Source: Macrolepiota albuminosa (lineage: Eukaryota; Basidiomycota; Agaricomycetes; Agaricales; Agaricaceae). From it: DNA of 64,000 nucleotides. Each line of letters starts with the position of its first letter. Position 1 is the first letter of the stretch. The stretch lies in assembly GCA_027475525.1 (NCBI GenBank), contig JAMWFC010000058.1, positions 1,325,270 to 1,389,269 on the forward strand. The letters run 5' to 3'. Both the position numbers and the translations under genes were made by a program. Positions 46,894-58,667 of this stretch are shown here, in pieces. The notes beneath the pieces were generated by a model. It did not search any database. It was not told where the DNA came from and saw only the letters and a program-made list of their open reading frames with translations.

Positions 46894-47134
46894 CGTCGTT
46901 TGGTGGTCAACTCAGTTTGTCCAAGTTGACGCGTCTCATGGCAGTCGCGTTCCGGCAACGGACAAACTAAAAATTAGTTACCATATATAATAAATAAATG
47001 TATCAGGTACGTAATAGGTCGTAGCATGTGCTTCACAGCTTCGGCATATATACATGTGTCAAGGAATGAAAGTATAAAGTGTGCTAAAAAGTCCAAGGGT
47101 CACCCCTTTTACTACAGGCAGGTTGTGCTTGGAA

Positions 47135-50100
47135 TCACTCGGCATCAGTGACAGTTCGGCGAGACCGTCCTCCTATGCTGAACCGTGAGGGTGAATGTGT
47201 TATGGACGGAGCCCTAGGCGGACGTTCGTCCGATGAAATTGACGCACCACTTCCACTCGGACGCAGAGTAGAATCATACTCCAGACGTAGCCGTAAAAGG
47301 CCGCCTTGGCGAAGTTCAAGGGATACCTCTGCTGCGGAATTTCCACGAGGCTGTATGTGGCGCCAGATCTGTGACAGTTAATTAATGCCACGTCCAACAA
47401 GATAAAAGGGCAGGAACACCAACATCGACTTCACCGTCGCCAAGATCCTTGTCTTTACCAATAGTTTTGTGCTCGTGTATCCATACATAGAGCTTGGCCG
47501 TATGTTGTCCGGCACTGAAATTGAACGACTCGTTCCTATGAAACTAAATTGAGAAGCTACCATAAGCTAGATAATTGCTCGCTTACCATTCTGGACTAGC
47601 CGTTTTCGCAACGTACTTTGTCTTTACCTCCTTATCACCAACGCGTAGGACAGCATATGGCTTCGTTTCGCCGCCGGACAAGTCTTTAGCATTTAGAACG
47701 GTGACTCTGAGAGTTCCAGGCTCAGAAGATCCGTTGATTTCTGAGCCGGTAGCTCCAACAGGCAATGCTGTGGGGTGGCTCGTTGCACCTACAGGCTGTG
47801 AAGCCTGGCCAGAGGGGAGGTCGCTCGTTGCCAAGTGCTCCTCCGACTCCCGGGGCGCGTGCTTGAAAAGACCCGTGACACCGTGGAAAACCCCTTTCCC
47901 AGCAGATATTCCAGCGGTAACGGGCAACGCACCGATCTGTGTCACAGCCCTTCCTGCGGTTGAAAAAGTCGATGTGTTCTTTCTGGTCTTCGCAATGATT
48001 GAAGGGCGGAAATTCATTCGGATGCGGACATGGCCTTTCTCCCCATGTTTCGATTCTTTCTGGTCTTCGCAATGATTGAAGGGCGGAAATTCATTCGGAT
48101 GCGGACATGGCCTTTCTCCCCATGTTTCGACGAAAAAGATTCAAAGTACGTTCAACAGCCTGGAATGGCTCAACGTCCTCGAGGTTTATCTGCGCGGTGC
48201 CCAAAGTATCTGATGAGCCCATCTGATCCCAGTCGAATACCTCTATTTCAAAGTCTGATCCGACCCGAGATGACTGCCATACATTACATCTTGTGGAAAC
48301 AGAAAAGAAACAACGCAGAGACACACCACTTCGACGTCAAATGTTTCATTCCACTCGGGACTGAGTGTTTTCTTCTTGACTTGAGATTTATATACCTTGT
48401 CACCATTTAGTGAGAAAACAGCGTAAGGATCGGATTTTCCTGGGTTGTTCACTATCAGAAGGATACTGCTAGCCAATGTAGAACACTTTACCTCCTCTAT
48501 CAGCGGCATGGAGCTTCTGAGCGTCAACTAGCTCCACATGAAGTATTCCTTGGTCTTAAAATCGAACAATCAACAAACAAATCATGCATAACTCCATGGA
48601 GCTACTGAGAGGTACGCACTCATGAAAGATTCACGAGGTTCAAGTTTGACTGGAACCGGGACATATCGCGTTTCAACTTTGACGGTCGAGACGTTGTCAT
48701 CGGTGTCATTGACTAGCGTAAATGTATGCACTGCATTCTACGGCAGAGATGAGCCATGTTACAACGGACATAGTTGTCCAAAAACATACCAGCGTTGATC
48801 GCAAGAAAGCCTTCGCGTCTCCCTTCCATTCAGCGACAATGTCATCCCGGTCTCCTTCATCAGCGACGTTCAATCGTAGCCACACTCGGTTGAAGTCAAT
48901 CTCCTTGATAAACCCTTCACCAGTAAAATCCCATTGAGCATGAGTGCTTCGCGCTTTCGTTGTAGAGAAACATGGCCAGTATCCGTCGTTGAGAAGGACT
49001 TCCAAACGAGCTTTTTTTGCGATGTTTCCAGACACGATATTGAAAACGATGATACCAGATTCTATGCAAAATATGAGACAACAAGCAAGGGACCCCAACT
49101 TATGACTACGCACGTTGCATAAGAAGTTCATCTACGGTCATGTCAACACCCTTTGGCTGCTGTTCCTCCTTTGGAGCAGCATCCTGCTCTGTGTTACTTG
49201 CCTCGGGTGTGGGAGATGAGCTCCGGGGAGACGAGTTCACAGGTGAAGGGGTAGCAGCAGCGGGCGGATTTAAAGAGGGAGTGGATGGCTTGATGGTGAG
49301 GGGAACAGGAGCGCTATGATTTGATGACGATATTGACGCGGTCTCATTTACCATCTTAGTGGTAGTATCGGTAGTATCTCGCTTGTCAAAGCTAACACCA
49401 TTGAGTGCCAAAGCTGGAATGAACGTGGCACGATAATGAAGTACCCCTTTGTAGGCATTCCCTGGTAGTCGAATAGGATCAGAAGCCACCTTGAGGCCAG
49501 TGGACTCAAACGGATATCGATAATCTTGGGATTGTTTTGCTAGGTCGTTAACATGGAGATCGACCGTGCCAAGGGAGCGATCCTGCGGTAAGTGAGGACT
49601 AGAGTACGCGGGAAATGTAATTACCCACTTTCGTTAAATTCTGGTAGTCCATGACCTCCAATAGAAGATTCTGATGGTCAATGTCAAGCTGAAAGTTTCT
49701 TGCGTTAATTAACTGTCACCCACCTGACGCATGCTATGAACTACAAGACCGTTAGAATAAGGGCTTAACAAGTAGGGAACAAAGCAAAGCATACCAGGGA
49801 TGTATACAATCTCGTTCCAGACAGGACTGAGATCTATAGGTCATTAGTATTATTAGTCACGACAAGAGAAAAAGCACCATACTATTATTGATTACTTCCG
49901 TTCGTGCCTTTACTTCATTATTAACCAAGACTCGTACATAGGGGTCGCTCTAGAGGCGTGGTTTTAAGGTTTTAATTATGAGCAGTGTGAAAGGACGTAA
50001 AGACTTCATACCTTGCCACCCAAAGTAGCTTCGACATTCCTATACAGGGATCAGTCAAAAAAGGCCTGGCATAAGTGCCAAAACGATGACTCACTTAACG

Positions 50101-52539
50101 TCAGTAGCCTTGTCCAACGACAGCCTGACGACTCCAATCGGCGGGGTATACTGCTCCGCACCATGCAAGCTACCTGCCATACTCAGCGGTTTCCATTCTG
50201 CAGATACCCTGATTTTTCCAGTCCGACAACCGCTCAAAGGGAACCAATCTCTGCCTGCTTCGCCCATTGAGGCAAGCAAGTCTGTGAGCTTAATAGACAT
50301 GTAACCGATCACGGGGTCTTTCAAGAAATCGCGGTCATCAATGACCTTGATAGTTACGACGGAGGACGCTTTATCTGCACACAAAAATTCATGAGCTGAT
50401 TCCCAGACGGGGCTGTTAGTATGCTTGAAAGCCGGGGTAATGTATGCGGGCTTCCTGGAATCACCCAAGAAGACTTTGGCCATAGGGTTCAGATCACCCG
50501 AGAGAGATTTCGAAGCGTCCAAATCCTTCGCCTGATGCAAAGTAAGACGGACGATACCAGCCGCTAATGAGAAAACAAGAATATAAATTGTCTCTCGACA
50601 AAAGAATGAAACCGATCTTACAAGTTTCAGGTAATTCTTTTCCCTCTTCTGCCTCTAGGACAGGATAGTACGAGATATCATATCTGAGTTCACCACGATC
50701 TTTACCATCCTTGAGAATAAGTGAATGGATGTCCTCCTGAGTAGCGTCTTCGAGAAGCTTAGACAGTTCAAAGCTGGTGGAACCCATGAGGGAATCTTTG
50801 CGATGATCGTTGTAATCCCACAGAGTGAGGACTAGCGATTCCTGGAGTGAATTGACGAGGACAAATTTAGTCTCGTTCCATGTTGGGTTGAACCTGCAGG
50901 AGAAGGTGAGAAACATGAAGTGAAGAAAGAATGGGACGTACGTGTTATTTTGATATTTAGTGCGAGCCAATTCAGCGCGTTCATTAATGCTCAAAGTAAT
51001 GTAAGGATCCGGAGTTCCACCACCAATCTTTGTTCCTTTAATGCCACGCGCAGCACGGACGGTAACCTGGACAACGCCAACTGCAGTGTCTAACGGTTTG
51101 CCAGAGAGCATTTGCTCAAGGTTGAGCGTGAAAACATTAGGGTCATACATCATTGGACCAAGAATGCCATGTGTCATGTCGCGAATAAACGAAGACAGTC
51201 CAGGAATCTGCGTACATGTATGAAATCGTTTCCTGTAAGAACTACGGATCGGCTTACACTGGCAATATCAAATCCAAATGTTTCTCCACCGATTGGTTTG
51301 AGGACATAATCTATAACGGGCTTCTCCAAGAAACAAACGTCCACGACCTGGACGTGAGGAAAATTCGACATCAATTTCATCCGAATCCGCATCAAACCAC
51401 TGAATGTTATATCCTCAACAAGAATGGGCATAGAGGCGGTTGCAAACCCTTTTCCTAGGCGAACAGACAGGACAACCTTGGGATTGACTTTGTTCGCAAG
51501 TTGACGAGGCGTGAGGTCCTCAACATCGTTCGGAGTGAATGAAATGCCCCAGTCCATCATAATAATATCATCTGCAGTTTTTGGGAAAGTCCTGACTTTG
51601 TCGATGCGGGGAGCTTTCGTGCCAAGGGTGAAGGTCGTTAAGCGAAGAGAATCCAAGAACGCAGGAGTGTTGGTACTAAGGATTTGATCGGCAGTTCCAA
51701 CAATTGTGGCAGAAAGCACAGGCTCATATATCAGCCAAAAGCGGTCGAGGAAGTTGTTGATCCATTCAGCGGATTCGTGTTCTGAAGCCAAGCGTATCTT
51801 GACTAATTCTCGCTGGATGTCGTCACGCGATCGGCGCCTAACACGCGCCATTGATGTAGAGTAATAGGTGCTGCAAAACGCCAAGATAATGAACAACCAA
51901 CCCCACCCAAAGTTGAATCGAGTAAGAAAATGGGTAGCAAATACAGCCTTCTGGATATCAGAAAGGGATGCCACAACCACCACGAAGACTCACGAAAACG
52001 ATGATAGCAGCGTTATGAAACCAGTCACCATAGTACTGCTCCTTGAGAAATAGGTCTAAAACACCCTTGTCTTTTTCCTCTCCTGAGATATTGTCGTCCA
52101 CTTCAACCATTTGATGCCAACCCACACGGTACCAATCGGGAATAGTGGAAGCGGTTGGCGTCGAATATCCGCCCGGAACGGAATCTTCTTCCTGTTGGAC
52201 AAGCTCTGCTGACTGGTCAGTTCCAGAGGCAACCGTTTTACTGCCCTCATCTGTGTCCTGGACGGTAATTGTGGGTATGACAGTAGGCGGACCATCCTGT
52301 AATGGCAAAGCTGGACAATGTGATTAAGTACTATGGTAACCAACTAAGAATCTCAACAAACCTTGCGCTCCTAGTCCCCCTTGATCTGCAGCGACACTTT
52401 TAAGTTGGTCAAGACCTTGGCTTGCTGCTGCCCCTTTTTCCTCGGGCGAGGCTGAAGGGTCGAATATATGTACAGGAACGCCTGCATCTGCGTCTCGCTT
52501 GAGGATGCCATTAACTTCAGCCTGGCCGACGGAAGTCAT
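47135..52539 (-). CDS. Tricalbin (extended synaptotagmin), SMP plus multiple C2 domains; broken here by a 77-bp duplication
   Basis: Start MTSVGQAEVNG at 52539, stop at 47135-47137, many short introns. In order: an acidic cytosolic leader; a membrane hairpin (GWGWLFIILAFCSTYYS); the SMP lipid-transfer domain (ESAEWINNFLDRFWLIYEPV ... FPHVQVVDVCFLEKP ... GLSSFIRDMTHGILGPMM); then C2 domains starting at GVVQVTVRAARG, GIVRLTLHQAKDLD, GVVRLSLDKATDVK, GILHVELVDAQKLHA and GTLRVTVLNAKDLSG. A Ser/Pro linker lies between the third and fourth. The C-terminus is Ser/Arg-rich. Tricalbins tether ER to plasma membrane and move lipids. A 77-bp repeat (47977-48130) splits the exon before KHGEKGHVRIRMNFRPSIIA, and one copy alone still leaves a one-base offset. 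I infer an intact gene in the organism. Confidence 0.9.
47977..48130. repeat. Perfect 77-bp tandem duplication inside tricalbin
   Basis: Copies 47977-48053 and 48054-48130 are identical. It disrupts the coding frame between the fourth and fifth C2 domains. Confidence 0.97.
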
Positions 52540-53142
52540 GGTGGAGGGAGGAAGAGCGCGTGAACGGGGGGCGAACTTGAATTTACGGGGGTATATGAAT
52601 TTTGGGACCAATCTTGATGTCACCAGGTTGCCTCAATTATTGATGTTTGTTACGTCAAATCCGGTGCTTTGGTCGTTATTCGCGTTCCTGAGCAGCGGTA
52701 CGACGAGAGAAGTAATGTATTCCTCTAGACTACCTGCTTCTATTAAGTCTAGGGAGAGGGGACACGATATCAGCCGCGAAAGTTTCTCCATTTAAGGCTG
52801 AAACTGGGTCGAAACTTGGTCGAATCGTTTGTCTTAGTTTGATTTATAACCGATCTGTCATCAGCAAAGTATTTCTGGACACATACACAATCCTCGTGGC
52901 TGCAGAAGCGGCCATTTCTATAGTAAGTATAGGGGCATCCGATAGAAGTGGCTGTTTATGCTGCTTGCGATCAGCGATTAGGCTCCGCTGTTCAAGCTCA
53001 GCAGAGGAAGGCACAACGCGTCTCAACCGCGCGTAGTATGTGCATATTTGGCCCTGTCGGCAAGCACATGACACGGCTCCGAAGATGCTGCATCTCGAAG
53101 GTCTACAAGAGCATCCCACTTAGTGCGTCGTTCCACTAGGTG
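52540..53142. other. Divergent promoter region between tricalbin and UGO1
   Basis: About 600 bp between two divergent starts. A 91-codon minus frame (52844-53119) has no recognisable features. It should contain both promoters. Confidence 0.5.
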
Positions 53143-54698
53143 ATGAGCGAGCCATCATCGCTGCGTGATCTCTACATTGACACCTCATCGACGTGGGCGT
53201 TCGTACCGCCTGCAATTCCTCAAACAGCGGCTTCCGAACCTCTTTCGTCTGGCGCTTCCTACCAATGGTCGAATAGGCCGTCACATAATCCAATTTTCGA
53301 CCTCTCGCCGTCTCTAGACCTCGACGAGGTATCTGGTATAAATGTCGCGAACTCATTGAAAGCACTGGCTGCATCCGCAGTGCTACAGTATTCAAGTACC
53401 GCAATTGCTATGCCTTGGGAAGTTGGAAAACTCCTGCTTCAGGTACAATGGGTTCCTCGAGACGCTGGAGAACTGGAGGAGCCTGAAGTAGTCGATGACA
53501 ATGATGACCTGGTACTAGCTCACCTCAAAATTCGTAATATCGACTGACCCTTAACCGTAGCTCAGCGACTCCTCAGAAGATGATTCCTACTTTGCTGACC
53601 CCCAAGCTGGACCCGCCCGTCGTCCTGTTCCTCGGCCGACAGATGAACAGGTTTTCACCATGCGTAGGTCCGTGTTGGAAGAGGGGACGCGACCAGAATA
53701 CATCATCCCGGTAGGAAGTGCCAATGGTGTATGGGCTATGATGAAACGAATAGGAAGCTTCCGCAGTGAGGGTTACCTGGCTTTATGGAAAGGCATGTAC
53801 AGCTATACTGGTAATCTCATTAGCCCTTTTGAATGACGTTAATCTATCAGGCCTATTGACGTCTTGCATTACGGAAATTCTTTCATCGACTTCGCAGCCT
53901 CTCATTCATAACTTTTTGCAATCCCTCTTCTTCCCATCCATGTCCCCCTTTCACCGACCTCCACTCATTCTTCCTGTTGCATCACATCTCATCACCGGTT
54001 TTTTACTGTCTCCTCTAGATCTTGTTCGCACACGTCTCATTGTTCAATCACATACATCCCGCTATCGAACATATACAGGACCTGTAGACGCTCTTTCTCA
54101 AATCTTGCGCGATGAAGGCGGCCTGAAAGGCATTTACTTTCATCCTCATCTCTTCATACCGACAATCATCGACAACGCTCTCCGTCCCATCGTATCTCTT
54201 GCATTTCCATCCATTCTCGCAGGATATCTCGGTATGCAGATATCAGAAGAGACGAACCCTTGGGCCTGGGCCTGTATGGAACTCGGTGGAAGCTGTCTCG
54301 GACTGCTCATCACCCTTCCCTTCGAAACCATCAGAAGAAGGTTACAAGTACAAGTACGAGGCACAGCCAAGCCCTTGAAAGGTTGCGTGGAGCTGCGGCC
54401 AGCACCATACAATGGCATTGTAGATGCATTCTGGCATATTTTGACAGAAGAGCGGTCCGACCTGCCTATTAAGCGACGAATAAGGAAGCGTAGAGCTAGT
54501 CAGGCAAGTCTCAAGGGAAAGGAGTGGGCTGTGTCAAATGACAATGTCGATGTTGACGAGGGTGAAAGCTGGTTCAGGCATAGCGGTATAGGCCAGCTTT
54601 ATCGTGGATTAGGAATGAGATTGGGCGCTAGCGCTATCGTTTTCTGTCTGGCTTTCTTGACTGTAGAAGAAGGTGATGGCGGATGGGCGGAGATTTGA
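53143..54698 (+). CDS. UGO1: Ugo1-like mitochondrial outer-membrane carrier-family protein, 482 aa
   Basis: Exons 53143-53511, 53561-53792 and 53851-54698 (483 codons with stop). The start is MSEPSSLRDLYIDTSSTWAF. A central acidic linker (SDSSEDDSYFADPQ) is followed by GSANGVWAMMKRIGSFRSEG and LALWKGLLTSCITEIL. Mitochondrial-carrier-like repeats follow: ITGFLLSPLDLVRTRLIVQS (the PxDxxRxR signature) and GLLITLPFETIRRRLQVQVR. The C-terminus is SGIGQLYRGLGMRLGASAIV. This degenerate-carrier architecture is that of Ugo1, which links Fzo1 and Mgm1 in mitochondrial fusion. The second intron uses a GC donor (gcatgt at 53793). The gene looks intact. Confidence 0.88.
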
Positions 54699-56783
54699 TG
54701 CAAGCAGGATTGGAATACATGTAAAATGCTTTTCATATACTTATATAGCTAATTGTGTATAATCGACGATCGGGGTATGTGGAAGGATTGATGTTGATAT
54801 TAACGGTCCTTCAGCCATCTACTAATCGATAGAAATGGAGACTCAAGGAGGAAGCATTTAATGTGCATGTATTAAACTTGGTTTGATGATAGCCTGCATT
54901 TGTGATTTCGCAGCTGTTTTTTTTTTGGTGGTTCTATGGGTTCCTAGACGTATCTACATGTGTTAGCTTCTAGGTACCAGAAAAGGAGGGGTCTTGTTTC
55001 ATATGCTTATTGAGTATCTACTTATGTCGGCCCACCTAAGGGAAATGCTGTTACGCACTGCGTGTGGGGCTCGGGATATCTTATCTCATCTGTTCCGCCC
55101 TGGTGGTCGGTCACCGGTCAGTACTGGTCAGTACCCATACCCACTAAAACCCTTATTGTCGATTTCCAGACCCTGTGTGGTCTCGCGTGTTCCTCTGTGA
55201 CCGCTGTCCACGTTTTGGTTATTAGTTTTTCATCTAGGGCTCTTTTTCCGTATCTCTTGCTGTCAGATGCTAGGCAAACCATCTTTATTCTTTTTGCGAT
55301 GGCATTGTGCCATTTGTTCGTGATTTCCTCTGTTGTAAGTATTCACTCAGGATCTACTTCTCTTCATACTATCATGTGTCACGATGTGCAAAGGGTCGCT
55401 ATGTGCAAAATACATTACTGAACTCGTTCTGCTCACCTGTTGGGTCTGGCAAAAAATCTGTAGATACCTAGAGTATATATCAAGACTTCCCTGTACTTTT
55501 TTTCAGACAAAATCAAGATGTAAAAATGTCAGAGGCATGAAAGTGTGAAATCAGAGCCAGTTTTGTCACTTACCGGAGCTCGGTCAAATGACTCAAGATG
55601 GAATATACAAAATCTGAGTATACAATGCTTTTCTATGCATAGAAATTGACTTAGAAACACCTTTCCTAAGCATACCGAGTGGCAGAAAGCGGTTATCTTT
55701 CTGTGCAATGAAAGAGAGCATGACAACTAAGGAGCCTTTGAAGCTCCGCATACGGCTTGCGATGAAATGGGGCGGAATTTGAATTTGGACTGTGACCCGG
55801 TGTGACGGATTTAGTCATTTGGTACCTCTCACTCGGTCATCAGCCGACACGACTTCTGCAACAATAAACCTCTCATAAAAATTATAAGCCTCTAGCCAAG
55901 AACTATCTTGAGATGTTCTGAAAGTTCCAAGGCCGTACGTGCGGAAGACAAGCCTACAGAAAAAGAATGGCTAGAATTTGCACTTCCCGGCATATGACAG
56001 TATCCGCTGATTGGACTTTCGCGATGAACGCCTTTCCTATTTTAGGAAACCTCTCTTTCTCTCTCACGCCACTTATTTGTTGTTCTTTATTTTTTTAATC
56101 TATCTAGAATAGGGAAACCCGCCACCCTCAGTTGACCACATTACACGGAGTCACTGAGGACTAAAACTCTGTTTTATCTACATCTGCCAATCGCATCTCA
56201 GCTTCCATATCAGCCTTGCTGACTCCGACATAATTATTCGGTACATCCGGCTACCTGCTTCTGTCGCTTTGCCATTTGCATGCTTGGGTCGTACTAGATT
56301 GCAGCCTAGGATGAGTCCTAGGCTCTTTTGCAGAGTCGCCTTGTGAGGGCCCAGATCTCTTCCTGACCTGACGCTTTCCATTGTGTCATTGTGTTCCATG
56401 TGTTCCATTGTGTCGCATATGTGGCACCTACCCCTCGTTTCGTAGTTCGGTATCTTCTCCCAATAGGCTCCGATCTTATATGCGTTTCAGTGATTTCGCA
56501 GCTGTTGGACACTGGAAACGTACTCCGTGGTGTAATATTATCATTGACTCCGATTTGAAACTTGATGTTTTAGATTTTTGGTTCACCCCTCTGAAGAAGA
56601 ATCACAGGGACCTCACTCAGCGACTGCGTAGGCGTTTAACACTACGTCAGCGCAGCGTCATCCTGGAGAATTTTTGCTGCTCAAGTGATCCTGCTTCGTA
56701 ATGCATTTTGGCGAAGAAGTGGCCCAGGCATTCGAGTAGGCTTTAATTCAAGACGTACTATGATTGATCAAATCCTCTAAAGC
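54699..56783. other. About 2.1 kb with no recognised gene
   Basis: Short frames on both strands (54994-55200, 55062-55421, 55529-55726, 56381-56701) have no family features. Small local repeats occur (gtcagtactg/gtcagtaccc near 55118-55138; gtgttccatgtgttccattg near 56390-56410). It ends at repeat A1 of the DIRS-like element. Probably decayed mobile-element and intergenic DNA. Confidence 0.4.
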
Positions 56784-56943
56784 AAGAGAGTTGGCCTTGT
56801 GATCCAGTGAGGAACAAAAGGGAGAACAGGGTGGGGTCTTTGCCTGACGTGATCGTGTGGTCACGAGATTCAACTCTTTTTCCTCTGTGACCACATCGTC
56901 GAGTCTCTTCGCCACGTTCGAGTTGAACTCGTCTCATAATTTA
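56784..56943 (+). repeat. Split direct repeat A1 of the DIRS-like element
   Basis: About 159 bp matching A2 (63264-63421). The three clear substitutions (aacaaaag/aacgaaag, cgtgtgg/cgcgtgg, gccacg/gccgcg) are all losses of a CpG in A1 that A2 keeps. Confidence 0.9.
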
Positions 56944-57006
56944 GTTTATCTCAGAGAATAAATCGTTTCATCAAATCGAGAAAGTTATCATTTCTGCAAA
57001 AAGAAG

Positions 57007-58667
57007 GTGCTATCTATGATCACTATTGTCGTTGACCCCAATTCAGAAGTGCCGCCGAACTTCATGCTGGATGAACACAAGTTCACCAGAGAGGCCATAA
57101 TGTACGATAGAGCAGGGATGTCTGATCAACGAGCTGCGGAGATCCTATTGGAAAGGTGGAACGAAGCATGGGAGCAGAGAAAAACCCAGTGGATAGAAGA
57201 GAGAGCTGAAAGAGAAGCGGCCTGAGCGGGTGGTCCCCAGCAGGAGAGACAAGAAGAGGGGGGGGGAGGAGTCAGACCCTGGAAGCCGAGTCCGTTCATG
57301 TGCGGCCATCTAGAGATGCTACTCCAGAGGAGGTCAAAGAAGGGCCGAAGTTGGTATCAGGGAAAGCCATCCCTGAGGTAGTGGACTATCCACCTGCACG
57401 ATTTGCGATCAAAAAATTAAGGGAACGAGACTATATCGAGCTGGGCTACTTCACGCCGGAAGCTCGAATGGAGGCATCCAAGACTGAATCGGTGTCATCT
57501 AACGATGTTTTTACCTTGACTCAGGAAGAGAGTATCTTGGCTTTAAAGCCAGCTTCAAATTTCCGAGCGAAAGCTAAAGTCGTGCAAGACGAAGATCTCA
57601 CCTGGGAGCAGCTGAGTGTTGCGTCTTTATGCTTCCTGGAACATATAATTCAGGAGAAATAGCCAAACAACATGATTGACGCGATGCACACCTTCTTCTT
57701 TAGACTGATGCACCACAAACTTCGTAATGAAGGTGAAGAAGGGAATAAAGTGCTCCTGATGTATCAGGCCAGAGCCAGACAAGAATGGCATCGGCAACTA
57801 AAGAACCCACCCAAGGATGGAATTTTCGACTTGGGGCTAATTGATGAAAGGTTTCTTTGGACGTTGAAGGACCAACTATACGACATAAAAAGGAAGACAC
57901 TCATGGCAGGTCAGTAAAGTCCTTGGTTGTAGTCAGGCAACTGCTAACATTCTTACGTCTTTTCCTTCTCTCACTCTGGCCTACCTAAAAATGGATGAAT
58001 ACGGATTTGAACGACGATTGCGGTATCCTCATGCAAACAACCTGAATGCTGATGACGACACTCTCGTCTGCATAAATGTGCGACATTCTTGCTTGCTAAT
58101 AACATCAATTTAACTGCATTGAAACATGAACGGCGACACTCTCGCCTGCGTTATACAAAAAAAAAAAATTGTACCTCACATGATCGGAATCACATTTCGT
58201 GGCCGATGGCATGTGTGGGGTTTGCGTATACAGAGTTAACGGCGCTGAAAGCCGATGCATTAGCGGCAGCCAGCCCCAATAAACAGAAGAGGAAGCGTTC
58301 CTCATCGCCAGAGCACAAGAGAGAGCAAGGCGATAGAGCGAAGAAGACCAGAGAGTTTTTTCCCATCCACGCAGGCACATCAACCGACAGGGTCAACTCC
58401 CCCAACGCTGCCTGCGCGGTCTGCCTTGGTCAACACACGCACGAGATCTGGAGCTGCACAGCTCAAACCATGTGGAATGGTCAAAGAACCTGGGTACGAA
58501 GGAACAGAAACAATCGCCTCATCAACCCAGAAGGGAGGGAGATATGTACGGATTGGCAGAAGCCCAGGAGATGCAGAATCTTGTCACACGATTACAAACA
58601 CGAGTGCTCTGGATGCGGAAAAAGAGATCATGGAGCTCAGAAGTGCCATCTGGCACAACCGCTTTAA
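57007..58667 (+). pseudogene. Gag-like region of the DIRS-like element, with zinc knuckles
   Basis: Consecutive frames 57007-57225, 57300-57662, 57672-57917 and 58089-58667 look like one capsid-type ORF interrupted by stops; the last three share a frame, with TAG at 57660-57662 between two. The last piece has a basic Lys/Arg-rich stretch and Cys/His motifs (CAVCLGQHTHEIWSC; CSGCGKRDHGAQKC) common to Agaricomycete DIRS Gag proteins. Not functional as it stands. Confidence 0.65.

Noticed and set aside
49106..49489. Ser/Pro-rich ORF as an independent gene
   Set aside because: It lies in frame within the tricalbin model as the linker between the third and fourth C2 domains.
52844..53119. A 91-codon minus ORF between tricalbin and UGO1
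   Set aside because: No recognisable domain, overlapped by competing frames, and located in the divergent promoter region.
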